From NCBI GenBank assembly GCA_028718805.1, contig JAQUKY010000005.1, positions 1 through 64,000 on the forward strand: a stretch of 64,000 bases of DNA, written 5' to 3'. Below the pieces are notes generated by a model that saw only the letters and a program-made list of their open reading frames with translations, did not search any database and was not told the DNA's origin. How positions within the stretch are numbered: position 1 is the stretch's first letter; each line of letters starts with the position of its first letter. Below are positions 24,329 to 31,416 of this stretch, piece after piece. The stretch is from Candidatus Nanoarchaeia archaeon. GTDB lineage: Archaea; Nanobdellota; Nanobdellia; Pacearchaeales; GW2011-AR1. The translations under genes were made by a program, and so were the position numbers.

Positions 24329-24393
24329 AAGACAATTTTATAATTTAATTAAACGCCCGCTGCTCAGACTTTTTCATCCATAAATCTTCTTCC

Positions 24394-24407
24394 CACCCCC
24401 TCCTCCT
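24394..24407 (+). repeat. C-rich element 1
   Basis: CACCCCCTCCTCC directly before the end of the trmB gene at 24410. The companion motif TTAAACGCCCGCTGCTC lies just upstream at about 24349-24365, in reversed order relative to the other copies. This is the left edge of the array. Confidence 0.5.
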
Positions 24408-24409
24408 GC

Positions 24410-25174
24410 TTACCTCTTCGCAATTCTCCATAAAGTTTCAAATAACTCTTTATAACTTTGGGCTAATCCTTTGCTTCTGATCAAAACCGCAAAAATAGGT
24501 TTTGTAGTGTAAGAAACCTGTATAATTTTATCATTAAATATCCATAAATCAACCGGGCTAAGATAAGATCCCTTAGAGATAAATCTTCCATTACCATAAT
24601 ATTCTCTGAGATAATCTTTCTGTTTTCTGACTTTTGGGTCCCAAAGACATCTTGCTTTTATCTTATATTTCTTTTTTTTATCCTGAAAAATAAACCAATA
24701 CTCCCCTAAAACTTCCTTTAACATACCTGAAGCAAATGCAAGATATTTTCCTCCATACTTTAATTCACTAAGCATATTTTCAAGTAGGGTTCTATATCCT
24801 TTTAACCCTACAAATATCGTAGCTTCTTGCAATTCCTCTCCGGATTTTTTCATTCCAGCCTTAAGTTCATGGATAATCTTATTAATCTCTGTCTTTTCTT
24901 CTTCTAAGTTTCTCTGTTTTTCATCAATATAATCCAAAATTCTTTCAGGATTAGCAGCCCTAAAATACCTCTTATTAGTCTTTTTAACATAACTGATTAA
25001 TCCCTTTTTCCCCAATCTTTCAAGACTCTCATAAACTTTTGAGCTATTAATCCCAACTTTCTTGATTAAGGGACCAGAAGTAGATTCTCCTATCTCTAAT
25101 AATATTACATATACTTTTATCTCATTCTTTGTTAAACCTGCTTTTAGCAATAGTGAAGTATCCATTATTATCAC
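24410..25174 (-). CDS. TrmB-family transcriptional regulator, module 3
   Basis: This is a 254-residue protein. The winged helix occupies about residues 1-80 (LLKAGLTKNEIKVYVILLEIGE; GINSSKVYESLERLGKKGLISYVKK). A long coiled segment follows, and the effector domain begins at EATIFVGLKGYRTLL near 116. The end LWRIAKR is the family tail. It is divergent from the unknown gene at 25286, which carries leader element C. The gene abuts a C-rich repeat at its 3' end, as does module 4. Confidence 0.85.
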   Translation of the reverse strand: MIIMDTSLLLKAGLTKNEIKVYVILLEIGESTSGPLIKKVGINSSKVYESLERLGKKGLISYVKKTNKRYFRAANPERILDYIDEKQRNLEEEKTEINKIIHELKAGMKKSGEELQEATIFVGLKGYRTLLENMLSELKYGGKYLAFASGMLKEVLGEYWFIFQDKKKKYKIKARCLWDPKVRKQKDYLREYYGNGRFISKGSYLSPVDLWIFNDKIIQVSYTTKPIFAVLIRSKGLAQSYKELFETLWRIAKR

Positions 25175-25201
25175 ATTTATTTTTTATTTATAAATCTTTC
25201 C

Positions 25202-25212
25202 CCCTTTAAGGG
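25202..25212. promoter_or_regulatory. Candidate TrmB operator, module 3
   Basis: CCCTTTAAGGG, an inverted repeat with 5-bp arms and a single central base, in the 111-bp divergent region, about 10 nt upstream of the TATA-like TATTTTAAATA of the 25286 gene. Weaker evidence than for modules 5-7. Confidence 0.4.
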
Positions 25213-25251
25213 ATAGCGATATTTTAAATACATAAAATTGATGATATTCTT

Positions 25252-25285
25252 ACCCTAAAAGGAAGAAGAGTTCTGATATATTAAA
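25252..25285 (+). promoter_or_regulatory. Leader element C
   Basis: ACCCTAAAAGGAAGAAGAG, then TTCTGATATATTAAA, ends at the ATG at 25286. The TATA-like ATTTTAAATA lies about 30 nt upstream. This is the only copy that shares its promoter region with a TrmB gene. Confidence 0.75.
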
Positions 25286-25708
25286 ATGGAAGAAATCGAA
25301 AGAATATTTAATGTAGGAGTATGCGCTAGTGTACGTTCACGTCCTTACTATAACACACTAATAAAACGTATAGAAAGAGAAAAAGGAATAAAAATAAATC
25401 CCTGCTGGTGTAGCAACCCTAACGACCTATATTTACTTCTAAATGAAGAAACAAATCTTGCAGGAAAAAAAGATAAAATAGAAGTAAGCTATTTAGTAAC
25501 AGAATTACTCTTCAATATGACTTCTAAAGAAGGTTTGCATATGCTGAAACCACTAAAAAATGAATTTCCAGGCTTGCCAGTAATTGTCTGTGAAATGTAT
25601 GGGAAGGAGTATTTTCCAAAAATAAGGGATGAATATGGATATGAATGTATAGAGAAGCACTTAGAAGACGATAAACTTATTGAAGCAGTTTCAAGATATC
25701 TAAAATAA
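25286..25708 (+). CDS. Unknown protein with leader element, TrmB module 3
   Basis: This is a 140-residue soluble protein. The strand-helix pattern, with LPVIVCEMYGKEYFPKIRDE and YGYECIEKHLEDDKLIEAV near the end, resembles the last third of a response-regulator receiver fold. The usual phospho-acceptor Asp and Lys are not clearly in place, so this is only a fold guess. Cys residues at 12 and about 41-44 (NPCWCSNP) are noteworthy. It is probably controlled both by the divergent TrmB and through its leader. Confidence 0.6.
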   Translation: MEEIERIFNVGVCASVRSRPYYNTLIKRIEREKGIKINPCWCSNPNDLYLLLNEETNLAGKKDKIEVSYLVTELLFNMTSKEGLHMLKPLKNEFPGLPVIVCEMYGKEYFPKIRDEYGYECIEKHLEDDKLIEAVSRYLK

Positions 25709-25716
25709 GTTAAAAT

Positions 25717-25729
25717 CCCCCCGCCCCCA
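25717..25729 (+). repeat. C-rich element 2
   Basis: CCCCCCGCCCCC, 8 bp after the stop of the 25286 gene and just before the trmB stop at 25741 on the other strand. It matches the consensus AAATCCCCCCRCCCCCA and, on the opposite strand, gives two long G-runs. Confidence 0.7.
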
Positions 25730-25740
25730 CCCGCATCTGC

Positions 25741-26523
25741 TTACTTCTTCGCTATTTTCCACATCATTTCAAAATTATTCCTAAAAGAATCTGCGACTTC
25801 CCTGCTTGTTATATAAAAAGCAATAGGATTTTTTAGCCAGATTGCAATAATTGTAATATTCCCATATATGTTGATTACTGCCGGGTTTGTGTAATGTTTC
25901 TCAATAAATCTTACTTCTGTAAATTTTGTTTTTGCCTGGTCTTTCCCAATCTCTGAGCCTTTTTCAGATATAATCTTCATTACTGTTTTTTGTTTATATC
26001 TTTTATTCAAATCTTTTCTCATTTGTATAACCTTACTAATCAGCCATCTAACCTGTTTTGGGTCTGCCCCTCCAAACTCCTTTGTGATAGTATAAGCATA
26101 AGTTATTACTCCCGGAGTTAATTGTTTATATGCTTCTTTAAAGGCAGAAAAAACACCTTTCCAGCCAACAAATATCAGCGTCTCCTGTTCAGGCTTTTTT
26201 GCTATCTCTCTTATAGCTGAAAGTTCTGCCATTATCTTCTCTATTTGTTTCCCTTCCTCTTCTAACTTCTTTTTCTTTTCTTCAACAAAATCCAACAACC
26301 TTTCTGGAGAAACAGCATAGAAATATTTCCTCTTATTCTTAACCTCATATGAGATTATCCCTTTTTCAAGGAGCGAATCAAAAATATGATAAACACTGGA
26401 ACTTTGCAATTTAGTTTCTCTAATTATTGGGCCTGCACTGACAAGCCCTAATTTAAGCATGGCTAGGTAAACCTTAATTTCCCCATCGCTCAACCCTGCT
26501 TCCCTTAAAGGTTTGGTGTCCAT
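25741..26523 (-). CDS. TrmB-family transcriptional regulator, module 4
   Basis: This is a 260-residue protein, the longest of the seven. The winged helix covers about 1-75 (EAGLSDGEIKVYLAMLKLGL; LQSSSVYHIFDSLLEKGIISY). A coiled linker EEKKKKLEEEGKQIEKIM follows, and the effector domain starts at ETLIFVGWKGVFSAF near 115. The tail is MMWKIAKK. It diverges from the unknown gene at 26646. An extra stretch of about 10 residues near SEKGSEIGKDQAKTKF distinguishes it from the other TrmB proteins here. Confidence 0.85.
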   Translation of the reverse strand: MDTKPLREAGLSDGEIKVYLAMLKLGLVSAGPIIRETKLQSSSVYHIFDSLLEKGIISYEVKNKRKYFYAVSPERLLDFVEEKKKKLEEEGKQIEKIMAELSAIREIAKKPEQETLIFVGWKGVFSAFKEAYKQLTPGVITYAYTITKEFGGADPKQVRWLISKVIQMRKDLNKRYKQKTVMKIISEKGSEIGKDQAKTKFTEVRFIEKHYTNPAVINIYGNITIIAIWLKNPIAFYITSREVADSFRNNFEMMWKIAKK

Positions 26524-26563
26524 GACAACTTATGTTCTTCTATATTTTTAAATCTTATTATTG

Positions 26564-26582
26564 CTCTCTAGTATATGGAGAG
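26564..26582. promoter_or_regulatory. Candidate TrmB operator 1, module 4
   Basis: CTCTC and GAGAG form a perfect inverted repeat with a 9-nt spacer in the divergent region. The arm and spacer sizes are like those of modules 5-7. Confidence 0.5.
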
Positions 26583-26605
26583 GATTAATTATTAAAGGAT
26601 TGAGC

Positions 26606-26623
26606 TATTACTATGTCGTAATA
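26606..26623. promoter_or_regulatory. Candidate TrmB operator 2, module 4
   Basis: TATTAC and GTAATA form a perfect 6-bp inverted repeat with a 6-nt spacer, close to the start of the 26646 gene. It may be a second regulator site or the operator of another protein. Confidence 0.45.
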
Positions 26624-26645
26624 AAATAAATTTAAAGAATGGAAA

Positions 26646-27146
26646 ATGCAAAAACAAACTAAGAATCTTGTTGAAATGATACAAGAAAATAAATCATTTA
26701 GAAATTCTATAATAAAGAGATTAGATAAACGGAAAAGTAAAAATCTTCCGGGGGAAATAAATATAGAAAAAGTAATGCCGGTAGAAGGCAGGGAAGATAT
26801 TGCAATAATTCTCGCTAGATGCACTTATAAAATACCTCCGACAATGACTAGAACGAAAAGCGGGCCATATGAAAAGGTTTTTGCATTAAAAATTAAAGAA
26901 GATAAAACATTCAGATTATGGGGAGGTTCAGGAATGTTGGGATATGATACCAATACTATCCATTTTAGATTATTAAATGCAAAATATGAAGGGAAACAAA
27001 TAAATGAATTTAGTAAAGAAACTTACGAAAGGATAGAGATAGATGAAATAGTTTACAATTCTCTCTACTGTCCTCTTGGGAATAGAATGCCAGATTATAT
27101 AAATATCTACAATGATCCACGCTCGGAAAAAATATTTTCCATATAG
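26646..27146 (+). CDS. Unknown protein, TrmB module 4
   Basis: This is a 166-residue protein with no recognised family. A basic helical start (RNSIIKRLDKRKSKN) is followed by a mostly beta domain with TMTRTKSGPYEKVFALKIKEDK and FRLWGGSGMLGYD. No signal peptide or membrane helix. No leader element is present, in contrast to the neighbours. A C-rich element follows its stop. It is probably under control of the divergent TrmB at 26523. An ATG at 26646 fits; AT-rich DNA upstream leaves the promoter unclear. Confidence 0.6.
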   Translation: MQKQTKNLVEMIQENKSFRNSIIKRLDKRKSKNLPGEINIEKVMPVEGREDIAIILARCTYKIPPTMTRTKSGPYEKVFALKIKEDKTFRLWGGSGMLGYDTNTIHFRLLNAKYEGKQINEFSKETYERIEIDEIVYNSLYCPLGNRMPDYINIYNDPRSEKIFSI

Positions 27147-27182
27147 TTTTATGCAGTCATAGTAAAAATTAGTCCGTCAAAT

Positions 27183-27194
27183 CCCCCCACCCCC
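27183..27194 (+). repeat. C-rich element 3
   Basis: CCCCCCACCCCC after the 26646 gene. It is followed by CTCCTGCTTACTTCTTCGC, the same sequence that ends the trmB genes at 24410 and 25741. Confidence 0.7.
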
Positions 27195-27206
27195 ATAACC
27201 TCCTGC

Positions 27207-27224
27207 TTACTTCTTCGCTATCTT
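27207..27224 (-). pseudogene. Remnant of a trmB 3' end
   Basis: On the - strand, 27224-27207 reads K-I-A-K-K-stop, the exact tail of the TrmB proteins here. It is flanked by the same CTGC plus C-run as the intact gene ends. The upstream part of the gene is missing; the RelE-type toxin gene begins its stop codon just 6 bp away. The pair therefore appears to have replaced a trmB gene. Confidence 0.5.
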
Positions 27225-27229
27225 ATAAT

Positions 27230-27499
27230 TTATTTCTTATAGATATTATCGTGATGATCAAAATCCAAGAATTTTATTTTGTTTTCTGATTTTATGAACT
27301 GGAAAACAAGGACGAAATGCCCAATATGGACCCGCTTTTTATCTTTCATGTCATATCTTAAATTCTTATAATGTTCAATATTCGAAGAAGTTATAACTTC
27401 CTCAATTTTCTTAAGAACTTGCTCATACAAATTTTTATCTTTTTTTGAAAGTTTATTAAGAATTCTCTGTAAGTATGGAATCACCTCATAGCTATGCAT
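27230..27499 (-). CDS. RelE-like mRNA interferase toxin
   Basis: This is an 89-residue protein. The helical first half is followed by the RelE-type sheet: YKNLRYDMKDKKRVHIGHFVLVFQ and then KIKFLDFDHHDNIYKK, where the HDNIY end is the usual last strand. RelE toxins cleave mRNA in the ribosome. It follows the DUF2683-like antitoxin gene by 7 bp. The length is normal. Confidence 0.8.
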   Translation of the reverse strand: MHSYEVIPYLQRILNKLSKKDKNLYEQVLKKIEEVITSSNIEHYKNLRYDMKDKKRVHIGHFVLVFQFIKSENKIKFLDFDHHDNIYKK

Positions 27500-27506
27500 T
27501 TTAACT

Positions 27507-27746
27507 TTAAGCCTCTATTATTTTTCTCAATTCAGCTATGTTTTTAAAACTTATTCCTTTTTCTTTTTCAAGTTTCTTTAATTTTTCAACATATTCTGGT
27601 CTTAGTTCAGGTTCTAACATTTCAACTCCATATTCTGCTACAACTCTTGCTATCGCTTCGCTTTTATCTTTTAGATTATATTTAGCTTTTACTATGTTTA
27701 AAATCTGGTTTACTTCTTCAGGTATTTCAATCATTGCTTGTACCAT
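27507..27746 (-). CDS. DUF2683-like antitoxin of the RelE pair
   Basis: This is a 79-residue protein. MIEIPEEVNQILNIVKAKYNLKDKSEAI carries the short strand and two helices of a ribbon-helix-helix antitoxin. The C-terminal helix (LRPEYVEKLKKLEKEKG) fits the DUF2683 archaeal antitoxins that precede RelE toxins. The start may be the ATG at 27734 instead of 27746. The promoter holds an ATACC/GGTAT inverted repeat. Confidence 0.75.
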   Translation of the reverse strand: MVQAMIEIPEEVNQILNIVKAKYNLKDKSEAIARVVAEYGVEMLEPELRPEYVEKLKKLEKEKGISFKNIAELRKIIEA

Positions 27747-27770
27747 TTTTTCTTTATATATTCCGTATAA

Positions 27771-27792
27771 ATACCATATATACTTAAGGTAT
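27771..27792. promoter_or_regulatory. Candidate operator of the RelE-type pair
   Basis: ATACC and GGTAT with a 12-nt AT-rich spacer, about 25 bp upstream of the antitoxin start, a likely autorepression site. AT-richness makes chance pairing possible. Confidence 0.4.
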
Positions 27793-27822
27793 ATAAATGT
27801 TTCTGTTTAAAAATCGTCAAAT

Positions 27823-27834
27823 CCCCCCGCCCCC
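27823..27834 (+). repeat. C-rich element 4
   Basis: CCCCCCGCCCCC, followed by CTTAAATGCCTGATGCTC. It precedes leader D. No + strand gene ends directly before it, since the toxin-antitoxin pair lies there. Confidence 0.7.
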
Positions 27835-27902
27835 ACTTCCTCTTAAATGCCTGATGCTCTAAACTGAGAAAAGCTTAAAAACCTCAAAAAATTGATACTT
27901 CT

Positions 27903-27935
27903 ACCCTGCGGGGAAAGAGTTCTGATGTTTTGAAA
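27903..27935 (+). promoter_or_regulatory. Leader element D
   Basis: ACCCTGCGGGGAAAGAG, then TTCTGATGTTTTGAAA, ends at the ATG at 27936. The hairpin here is CCC-TGC-GGG: the loop has changed but the pairing arms remain. The TATA-like CTTAAAAAC lies about 33 nt upstream. Confidence 0.75.
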
Positions 27936-28301
27936 ATGACAAATCAACTTAAGAAAACCATAGAAGAAATATATTATTCTTCTAAGATAATGCTTGTTCG
28001 TGATGCAGAAGAACGTTTATTATCTGGGATAAAATCTTATCTAATCCCTCTAACACAAAAAAGTTCTTATGGGGGATTTTTCAATAGATTTGAGACTTCC
28101 GAGAAATTATTTTCGATACCCTCTATAAACTCTTATTTGGAAATTTTTATTAAAGACTATGAAATTAAAAAGATAGGAAAATCATTAATAGGGATAAGAT
28201 TAATCTATCCAGAAGGAACCTTTAATGAAGATTTGAATGTGTTTAGAGATAGATTTAAGAAGGCTGGTTTAGAACAAGTAACTCACTTCAAAAAAGATTG
28301 A
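27936..28301 (+). CDS. Unknown protein with leader element (121 aa)
   Basis: The protein is soluble and basic, with no recognised family. It begins with a helical segment (NQLKKTIEEIYYSSKIM), then a mixed middle (SYGGFFNRFETSEKL), then a strand-helix end (IKKIGKSLIGIRLIYPEGTF). I chose the ATG at 27936 because it follows the leader directly; an in-frame TTG lies two codons upstream. It has its own TATA box and leader, and a C-rich element follows it. Confidence 0.65.
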   Translation: MTNQLKKTIEEIYYSSKIMLVRDAEERLLSGIKSYLIPLTQKSSYGGFFNRFETSEKLFSIPSINSYLEIFIKDYEIKKIGKSLIGIRLIYPEGTFNEDLNVFRDRFKKAGLEQVTHFKKD

Positions 28302-28363
28302 ATTTCAAGGTGTTTCTGCAAAGTGTTGTCTTGCAGATAATTCTGAATAAACAGGATTTTATT

Positions 28364-28370
28364 CCCCCCC
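28364..28370 (+). repeat. C-rich element 5
   Basis: A CCCCCCC run after the 27936 gene, followed by ATTTCTTCGCC, which resembles the trmB-end sequence ACTTCTTCGCT. It precedes leader E. Confidence 0.55.
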
Positions 28371-28422
28371 ATTTCTTCGCCTGACTGAAAAACCTTATAA
28401 ACTTTAAAATATCAATATCTTT

Positions 28423-28472
28423 ACCCTAATGGGAGAGAGTTCTGTGATAAATATTGAAGTTGAAAAATTAAA
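28423..28472 (+). promoter_or_regulatory. Leader element E
   Basis: ACCCTAATGGGAGAGAG, then TTCTGTGATAAATATTG. It precedes the ATG at 28473 after an extra 20 nt. The hairpin CCC-TAAT-GGG is intact, and the TATA box CTTATAAAC lies about 28 nt upstream of the element. Confidence 0.75.
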
Positions 28473-29255
28473 ATGACAGAAAAGATAATCACCATTAATG
28501 AAGCAGTCAGCAGAAGTTTACCTGCTGCTATTGAGTCTAAACATCTTAAGGAGTATATTAATAAGAGTCCTAGAAAATATTCTGTTTGCTTTTCTGAAGC
28601 AAAACCAGCTTTCGGCACAAATCCTGCTATGCTAAAGAAAGGAAGTGCTGTCTTAAGAGTTGATATGGATGAATGGTTAGATATTTACCCAAAATTGTTA
28701 GAGAATCCTTCTTTGATAAAAGGATATGTGGAATTGTTGCCAAAAGGTGTTAAAAAAATAGTTGAGAGTGGCGATTATTTTACCGCGTTTTCGCGTGGGT
28801 ATAAAAATGATAAAAAAGTTCTGATAACAGAAGATGCAAGAAATCGCGCGTGGGTTTGTATATTATTTGGGATAAATGACCATGCTGATTTATGCTGGGA
28901 AATAGACAAAGGAAAAACCCCTTCTTTTAAAAATTATTTTGAACAAGAGATAGTTAAATTGTTTAAACCAATTAAGTATAAGTCTGTAGATAAAATGGTA
29001 ACAGCATATGATTTAAAGGGGTTAAATTATGCCCAAAATAATGACAGACTTTATCTTCATCCTTTCTCATTTGAAGACAGAATAATCCCTTTTGCATCTT
29101 TTTTTATGCCGGTTTGTACAGTCGAGCATAAAAAAGTTTTTGATGGAATTAAAGGGCTAGTAGATATTATAAAAGGTTACGAAGGAATAACTGAAATATC
29201 TATTGTTCCGGGTGATTGTAGCTGTTTCTTGCCAACTTGGAAGAGAAGAAAATAA
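28473..29255 (+). CDS. Unknown protein with leader element (260 aa)
   Basis: No family recognised. The protein is soluble. It begins with ITINEAVSRSLPAAIESKHL, then has beta-rich parts including RVDMDEWLDIYPKLLENPS. Near the end come several Cys residues (FFMPVCTVEHKKVF; PGDCSCFLP). It is single, with its own promoter and leader, and is followed by C-rich element 6, after which the IS element has inserted. Codon use matches the neighbouring array genes. Confidence 0.6.
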   Translation: MTEKIITINEAVSRSLPAAIESKHLKEYINKSPRKYSVCFSEAKPAFGTNPAMLKKGSAVLRVDMDEWLDIYPKLLENPSLIKGYVELLPKGVKKIVESGDYFTAFSRGYKNDKKVLITEDARNRAWVCILFGINDHADLCWEIDKGKTPSFKNYFEQEIVKLFKPIKYKSVDKMVTAYDLKGLNYAQNNDRLYLHPFSFEDRIIPFASFFMPVCTVEHKKVFDGIKGLVDIIKGYEGITEISIVPGDCSCFLPTWKRRK

Positions 29256-29264
29256 GTTAAAAAT

Positions 29265-29275
29265 CCCCCACCCCC
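29265..29275 (+). repeat. C-rich element 6
   Basis: CCCCCACCCCC 9 bp after the 28473 stop. The companion CCTAAACGCCTGCTGCT follows and is interrupted a few bases later by the IS insertion. Confidence 0.7.
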
Positions 29276-29293
29276 TCCTCTCCTAAACGCCTG

Positions 29294-29309
29294 CTGCTTT
29301 TACCACTGG
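29294..29309. repeat. Target-site duplication, left copy
   Basis: CTGCTTTTACCACTGG, identical to 30272-30287. The two copies flank the insertion sequence exactly. Confidence 0.85.
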
Positions 29310-30271
29310 TGTATAATCCGGTGACATATGTCATAGGACATATGTTCTTAATCACCTAAATACAATTTGCTTCTAGGCTTATGTTCTTTTAATGAAAAAA
29401 GAAGAGATTAGAAAAGAGTTTTTCAAGTTAAGAGTAAGGCATCACTCTTATAATCAATGCAGAAAAATACTCCTTGCTCAGTTTGGATATGAAATTTCTA
29501 AGAGAACTCTCCAAAGATGGAATAAAAGACTAAATGAAACTGAATGGGACTTAAGAGATAAATCAAAAAGACCAAAAATAATTCATTATAAAATTACTCA
29601 AGAGATAGAGAAGCAAGTCGTGTTAATAAAAAAACAAACTGGTTGGGGTGCAGAAAAGATAGAAGATATTATTGATATTGGGCATACAACAATCAATAAA
29701 ATTCTAAATAAACATAAACTCACAAAGCCAAATGAAAATAGAAGAAAAAGAATAAAATACATTCGCTGGCAAAGAGATCATCCTAATTCTTTATGGCAGA
29801 TGGACATCAGCGATCAAAAGGTGGAAGGTAAATATTGTTTTGCTGTGATTGATGATTGTGAAAGATATTGTTTGGGGTTGTTTGAGTTAAACAATATTTC
29901 AACTGCAATAATAACAAAGCTCTTGGATGATTTGATTAAGGTTCATGGAAAACCAAGAGAGATTTTAACTGATAATGGAAATGTATTTGGTTTGAGAAGC
30001 AAACATTCTAAGTTTGATAGATGGTGCAAAAGAAGAGGAATTAAGCATATTAGAACAGCAATTCATAGCCCTACAACAACCGGGAAGATTGAGAGGCTCT
30101 TTCAGACATTAGCTAAAGAACTTCCTTTTTGCAATAATGATTTAGAACTTTTTAGGATGCAATATAATCATTTCAGACCTCATTCAAGCCTTAATGGCAA
30201 ATGCCCTGCAGACATTTACTTTGCATTTTATAAGCTATTTTAGGGGGTGACAAATGTCTGTGGATTGCACA
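29310..30271 (+). mobile_element. IS481-like insertion sequence
   Basis: This is a 962-bp element with imperfect inverted ends. The left end reads TGTATAATCCGGTGACATAT; the right end (reverse complement) reads TGTGCAATCCACAGACATTT. Both start TGT and share AATCC, GACAT and TGTCA, typical of the IS481 family. It carries one intact transposase gene and is flanked by a 16-bp direct repeat. Removing it and one repeat rejoins C-rich element 6 to the normal leader F upstream region. The exact duplication and intact gene point to a recent insertion. Confidence 0.85.
29392..30243 (+). CDS. IS481-family transposase (DDE)
   Basis: This is a 283-residue protein. An N-terminal HTH region has SKRTLQRWNKRLNETEWDLRD. 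The integrase core carries the catalytic triad: D in LWQMDIS, D in EILTDNGNVFG, and E in TTGKIERLFQT. The end RPHSSLNGKCPADIYF is the usual family tail. It inserts the element by cut-and-paste or related chemistry. It appears full length, without frameshift. Confidence 0.9.
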   Translation: MKKEEIRKEFFKLRVRHHSYNQCRKILLAQFGYEISKRTLQRWNKRLNETEWDLRDKSKRPKIIHYKITQEIEKQVVLIKKQTGWGAEKIEDIIDIGHTTINKILNKHKLTKPNENRRKRIKYIRWQRDHPNSLWQMDISDQKVEGKYCFAVIDDCERYCLGLFELNNISTAIITKLLDDLIKVHGKPREILTDNGNVFGLRSKHSKFDRWCKRRGIKHIRTAIHSPTTTGKIERLFQTLAKELPFCNNDLELFRMQYNHFRPHSSLNGKCPADIYFAFYKLF

Positions 30272-30287
30272 CTGCTTTTACCACTGG
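30272..30287. repeat. Target-site duplication, right copy
   Basis: CTGCTTTTACCACTGG, identical to the left copy at 29294-29309. Confidence 0.85.
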
Positions 30288-30321
30288 AAAAACTTATAAA
30301 CCCTAAAAAACTAAAATAATT

Positions 30322-30350
30322 ACCCTAAAAGGAAAGAGTTCTGATAATAC
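30322..30350 (+). promoter_or_regulatory. Leader element F
   Basis: ACCCTAAAAGGAAAGAG, then TTCTGATAATAC. The ATG at 30385 lies 34 nt further on, the longest spacing of all copies. The TATA box CTTATAAAC is about 28 nt upstream. Confidence 0.75.
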
Positions 30351-30384
30351 TAAAATTTAAATATAGATTAAAAATAAGCCTAAT

Positions 30385-30720
30385 ATGATAAATCAAAGTA
30401 AAAAAAATGATCCGAGATTTATAAGAAAATGGAGAGCCTCCGGAGCAGCCTCAACTGGTAATGAACATTTTGATAAATGTATGGCTAGTGCAGCAAGATT
30501 TGAACTTGAAGGAAAACTTGCAGAAGCAGGATGTATGAGAGTAGCTGCATATAATGATTATTCAGACTGGAAACCTAAACCAAAACCGCCATTAGGTGAA
30601 ATGGTTTTATTACATCAGGCTTACGAAGGAACTGATAATTGTTTATACTGCGGAAAACCTGCAGAGGACTGGAAACCAATGGAAAAGTGTCAGAAAAGAT
30701 ATGATGAAAAAGTTGCCTGA
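30385..30720 (+). CDS. Unknown protein with zinc-type CxxC and leader element
   Basis: This is a 111-residue protein. A basic start is followed by an Ala-rich helix (KCMASAARFELEGKLAEAG). A C-terminal part contains CLYCGK and a later KCQKRYDE, so one metal site made of a CxxC plus other Cys is plausible. It overlaps leader element G at its stop and is read with the following gene (30749). No family recognised. Confidence 0.6.
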   Translation: MINQSKKNDPRFIRKWRASGAASTGNEHFDKCMASAARFELEGKLAEAGCMRVAAYNDYSDWKPKPKPPLGEMVLLHQAYEGTDNCLYCGKPAEDWKPMEKCQKRYDEKVA

Positions 30721-30748
30721 AAAGGAAAGAGAGTTCTGATATATTAAG
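30716..30748 (+). promoter_or_regulatory. Leader element G (intercistronic)
   Basis: CCTGAAAAGG, then AAAGAGAGTTCTGATA, then TATTAAG and ATG at 30749. The element overlaps the stop codon (TGA 30718-30720) of the 30385 gene. No TATA box precedes it, so this copy must act on an mRNA already being made, meaning an RNA-level role. Confidence 0.75.
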
Positions 30749-31399
30749 ATGAATAAATTGTTAACAAAAGAAAAAACAGCAGAATTAATAGACCAGTTAC
30801 ATAGGGTTAAAGATCTTATTGTGAGCTTTGAAGGAGCAAAACAATTTTATAAGGTTAAAGACGAAGGTTATGAAAATATGAAAAGATTAACCCGCATTGT
30901 TGCTGAAAATTTTCATAAAAAGTTATCTAAATTAACTGATCTAACTGTTATTTCCCAAGGACAAGGTGGAACAGAATTTTTTACTGACCTTTGCAATATT
31001 AAGGGAAATCCGCATATATTTGAGGCCTGGTACGCAAGACCTGTCTCTGCAGGACAGCAAGGATTTTATGTGCCTGAAACTTTTGAAGTCCCGTATGAAC
31101 TTATTTATCCTCATATGAAAGGAGAAGATATACTCTCTTTTAATATAAAAAATATAAGAGTTCTTTATCAGGATCAACCTTTAAAGAAACCTCTTGAAAT
31201 TATTGCAGGTCAGAGTTATACAAAACAACAGCTTAAAACACTTGCAGAATTTGGAGGGGTTAGTTCAGAAGAAGTCAGGAGATTGGAACCATCAAAACAA
31301 TACTTTTTTGTTGGCCCAAATGATAATATTCCGGATTCAATTAACAAAATTCTTAATAATCTGCCATTAGTTAGTAATGTTTTAGGATTGAAAAAGTAA
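30749..31399 (+). CDS. Unknown protein with internal leader element
   Basis: This is a 216-residue soluble protein with no recognised family. A helical start (TAELIDQLHRVKDLIVSFE) precedes a beta-containing middle (IFEAWYARPVSAGQQGFYVPE) and a C-terminal part with SYTKQQLKTLAEFGG, perhaps a small helical domain. It is second in an operon with 30385, with element G covering the junction. A C-rich element follows its stop. Confidence 0.65.
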   Translation: MNKLLTKEKTAELIDQLHRVKDLIVSFEGAKQFYKVKDEGYENMKRLTRIVAENFHKKLSKLTDLTVISQGQGGTEFFTDLCNIKGNPHIFEAWYARPVSAGQQGFYVPETFEVPYELIYPHMKGEDILSFNIKNIRVLYQDQPLKKPLEIIAGQSYTKQQLKTLAEFGGVSSEEVRRLEPSKQYFFVGPNDNIPDSINKILNNLPLVSNVLGLKK

Positions 31400-31416
31400 T
31401 AGAGTAATCATTCAAA

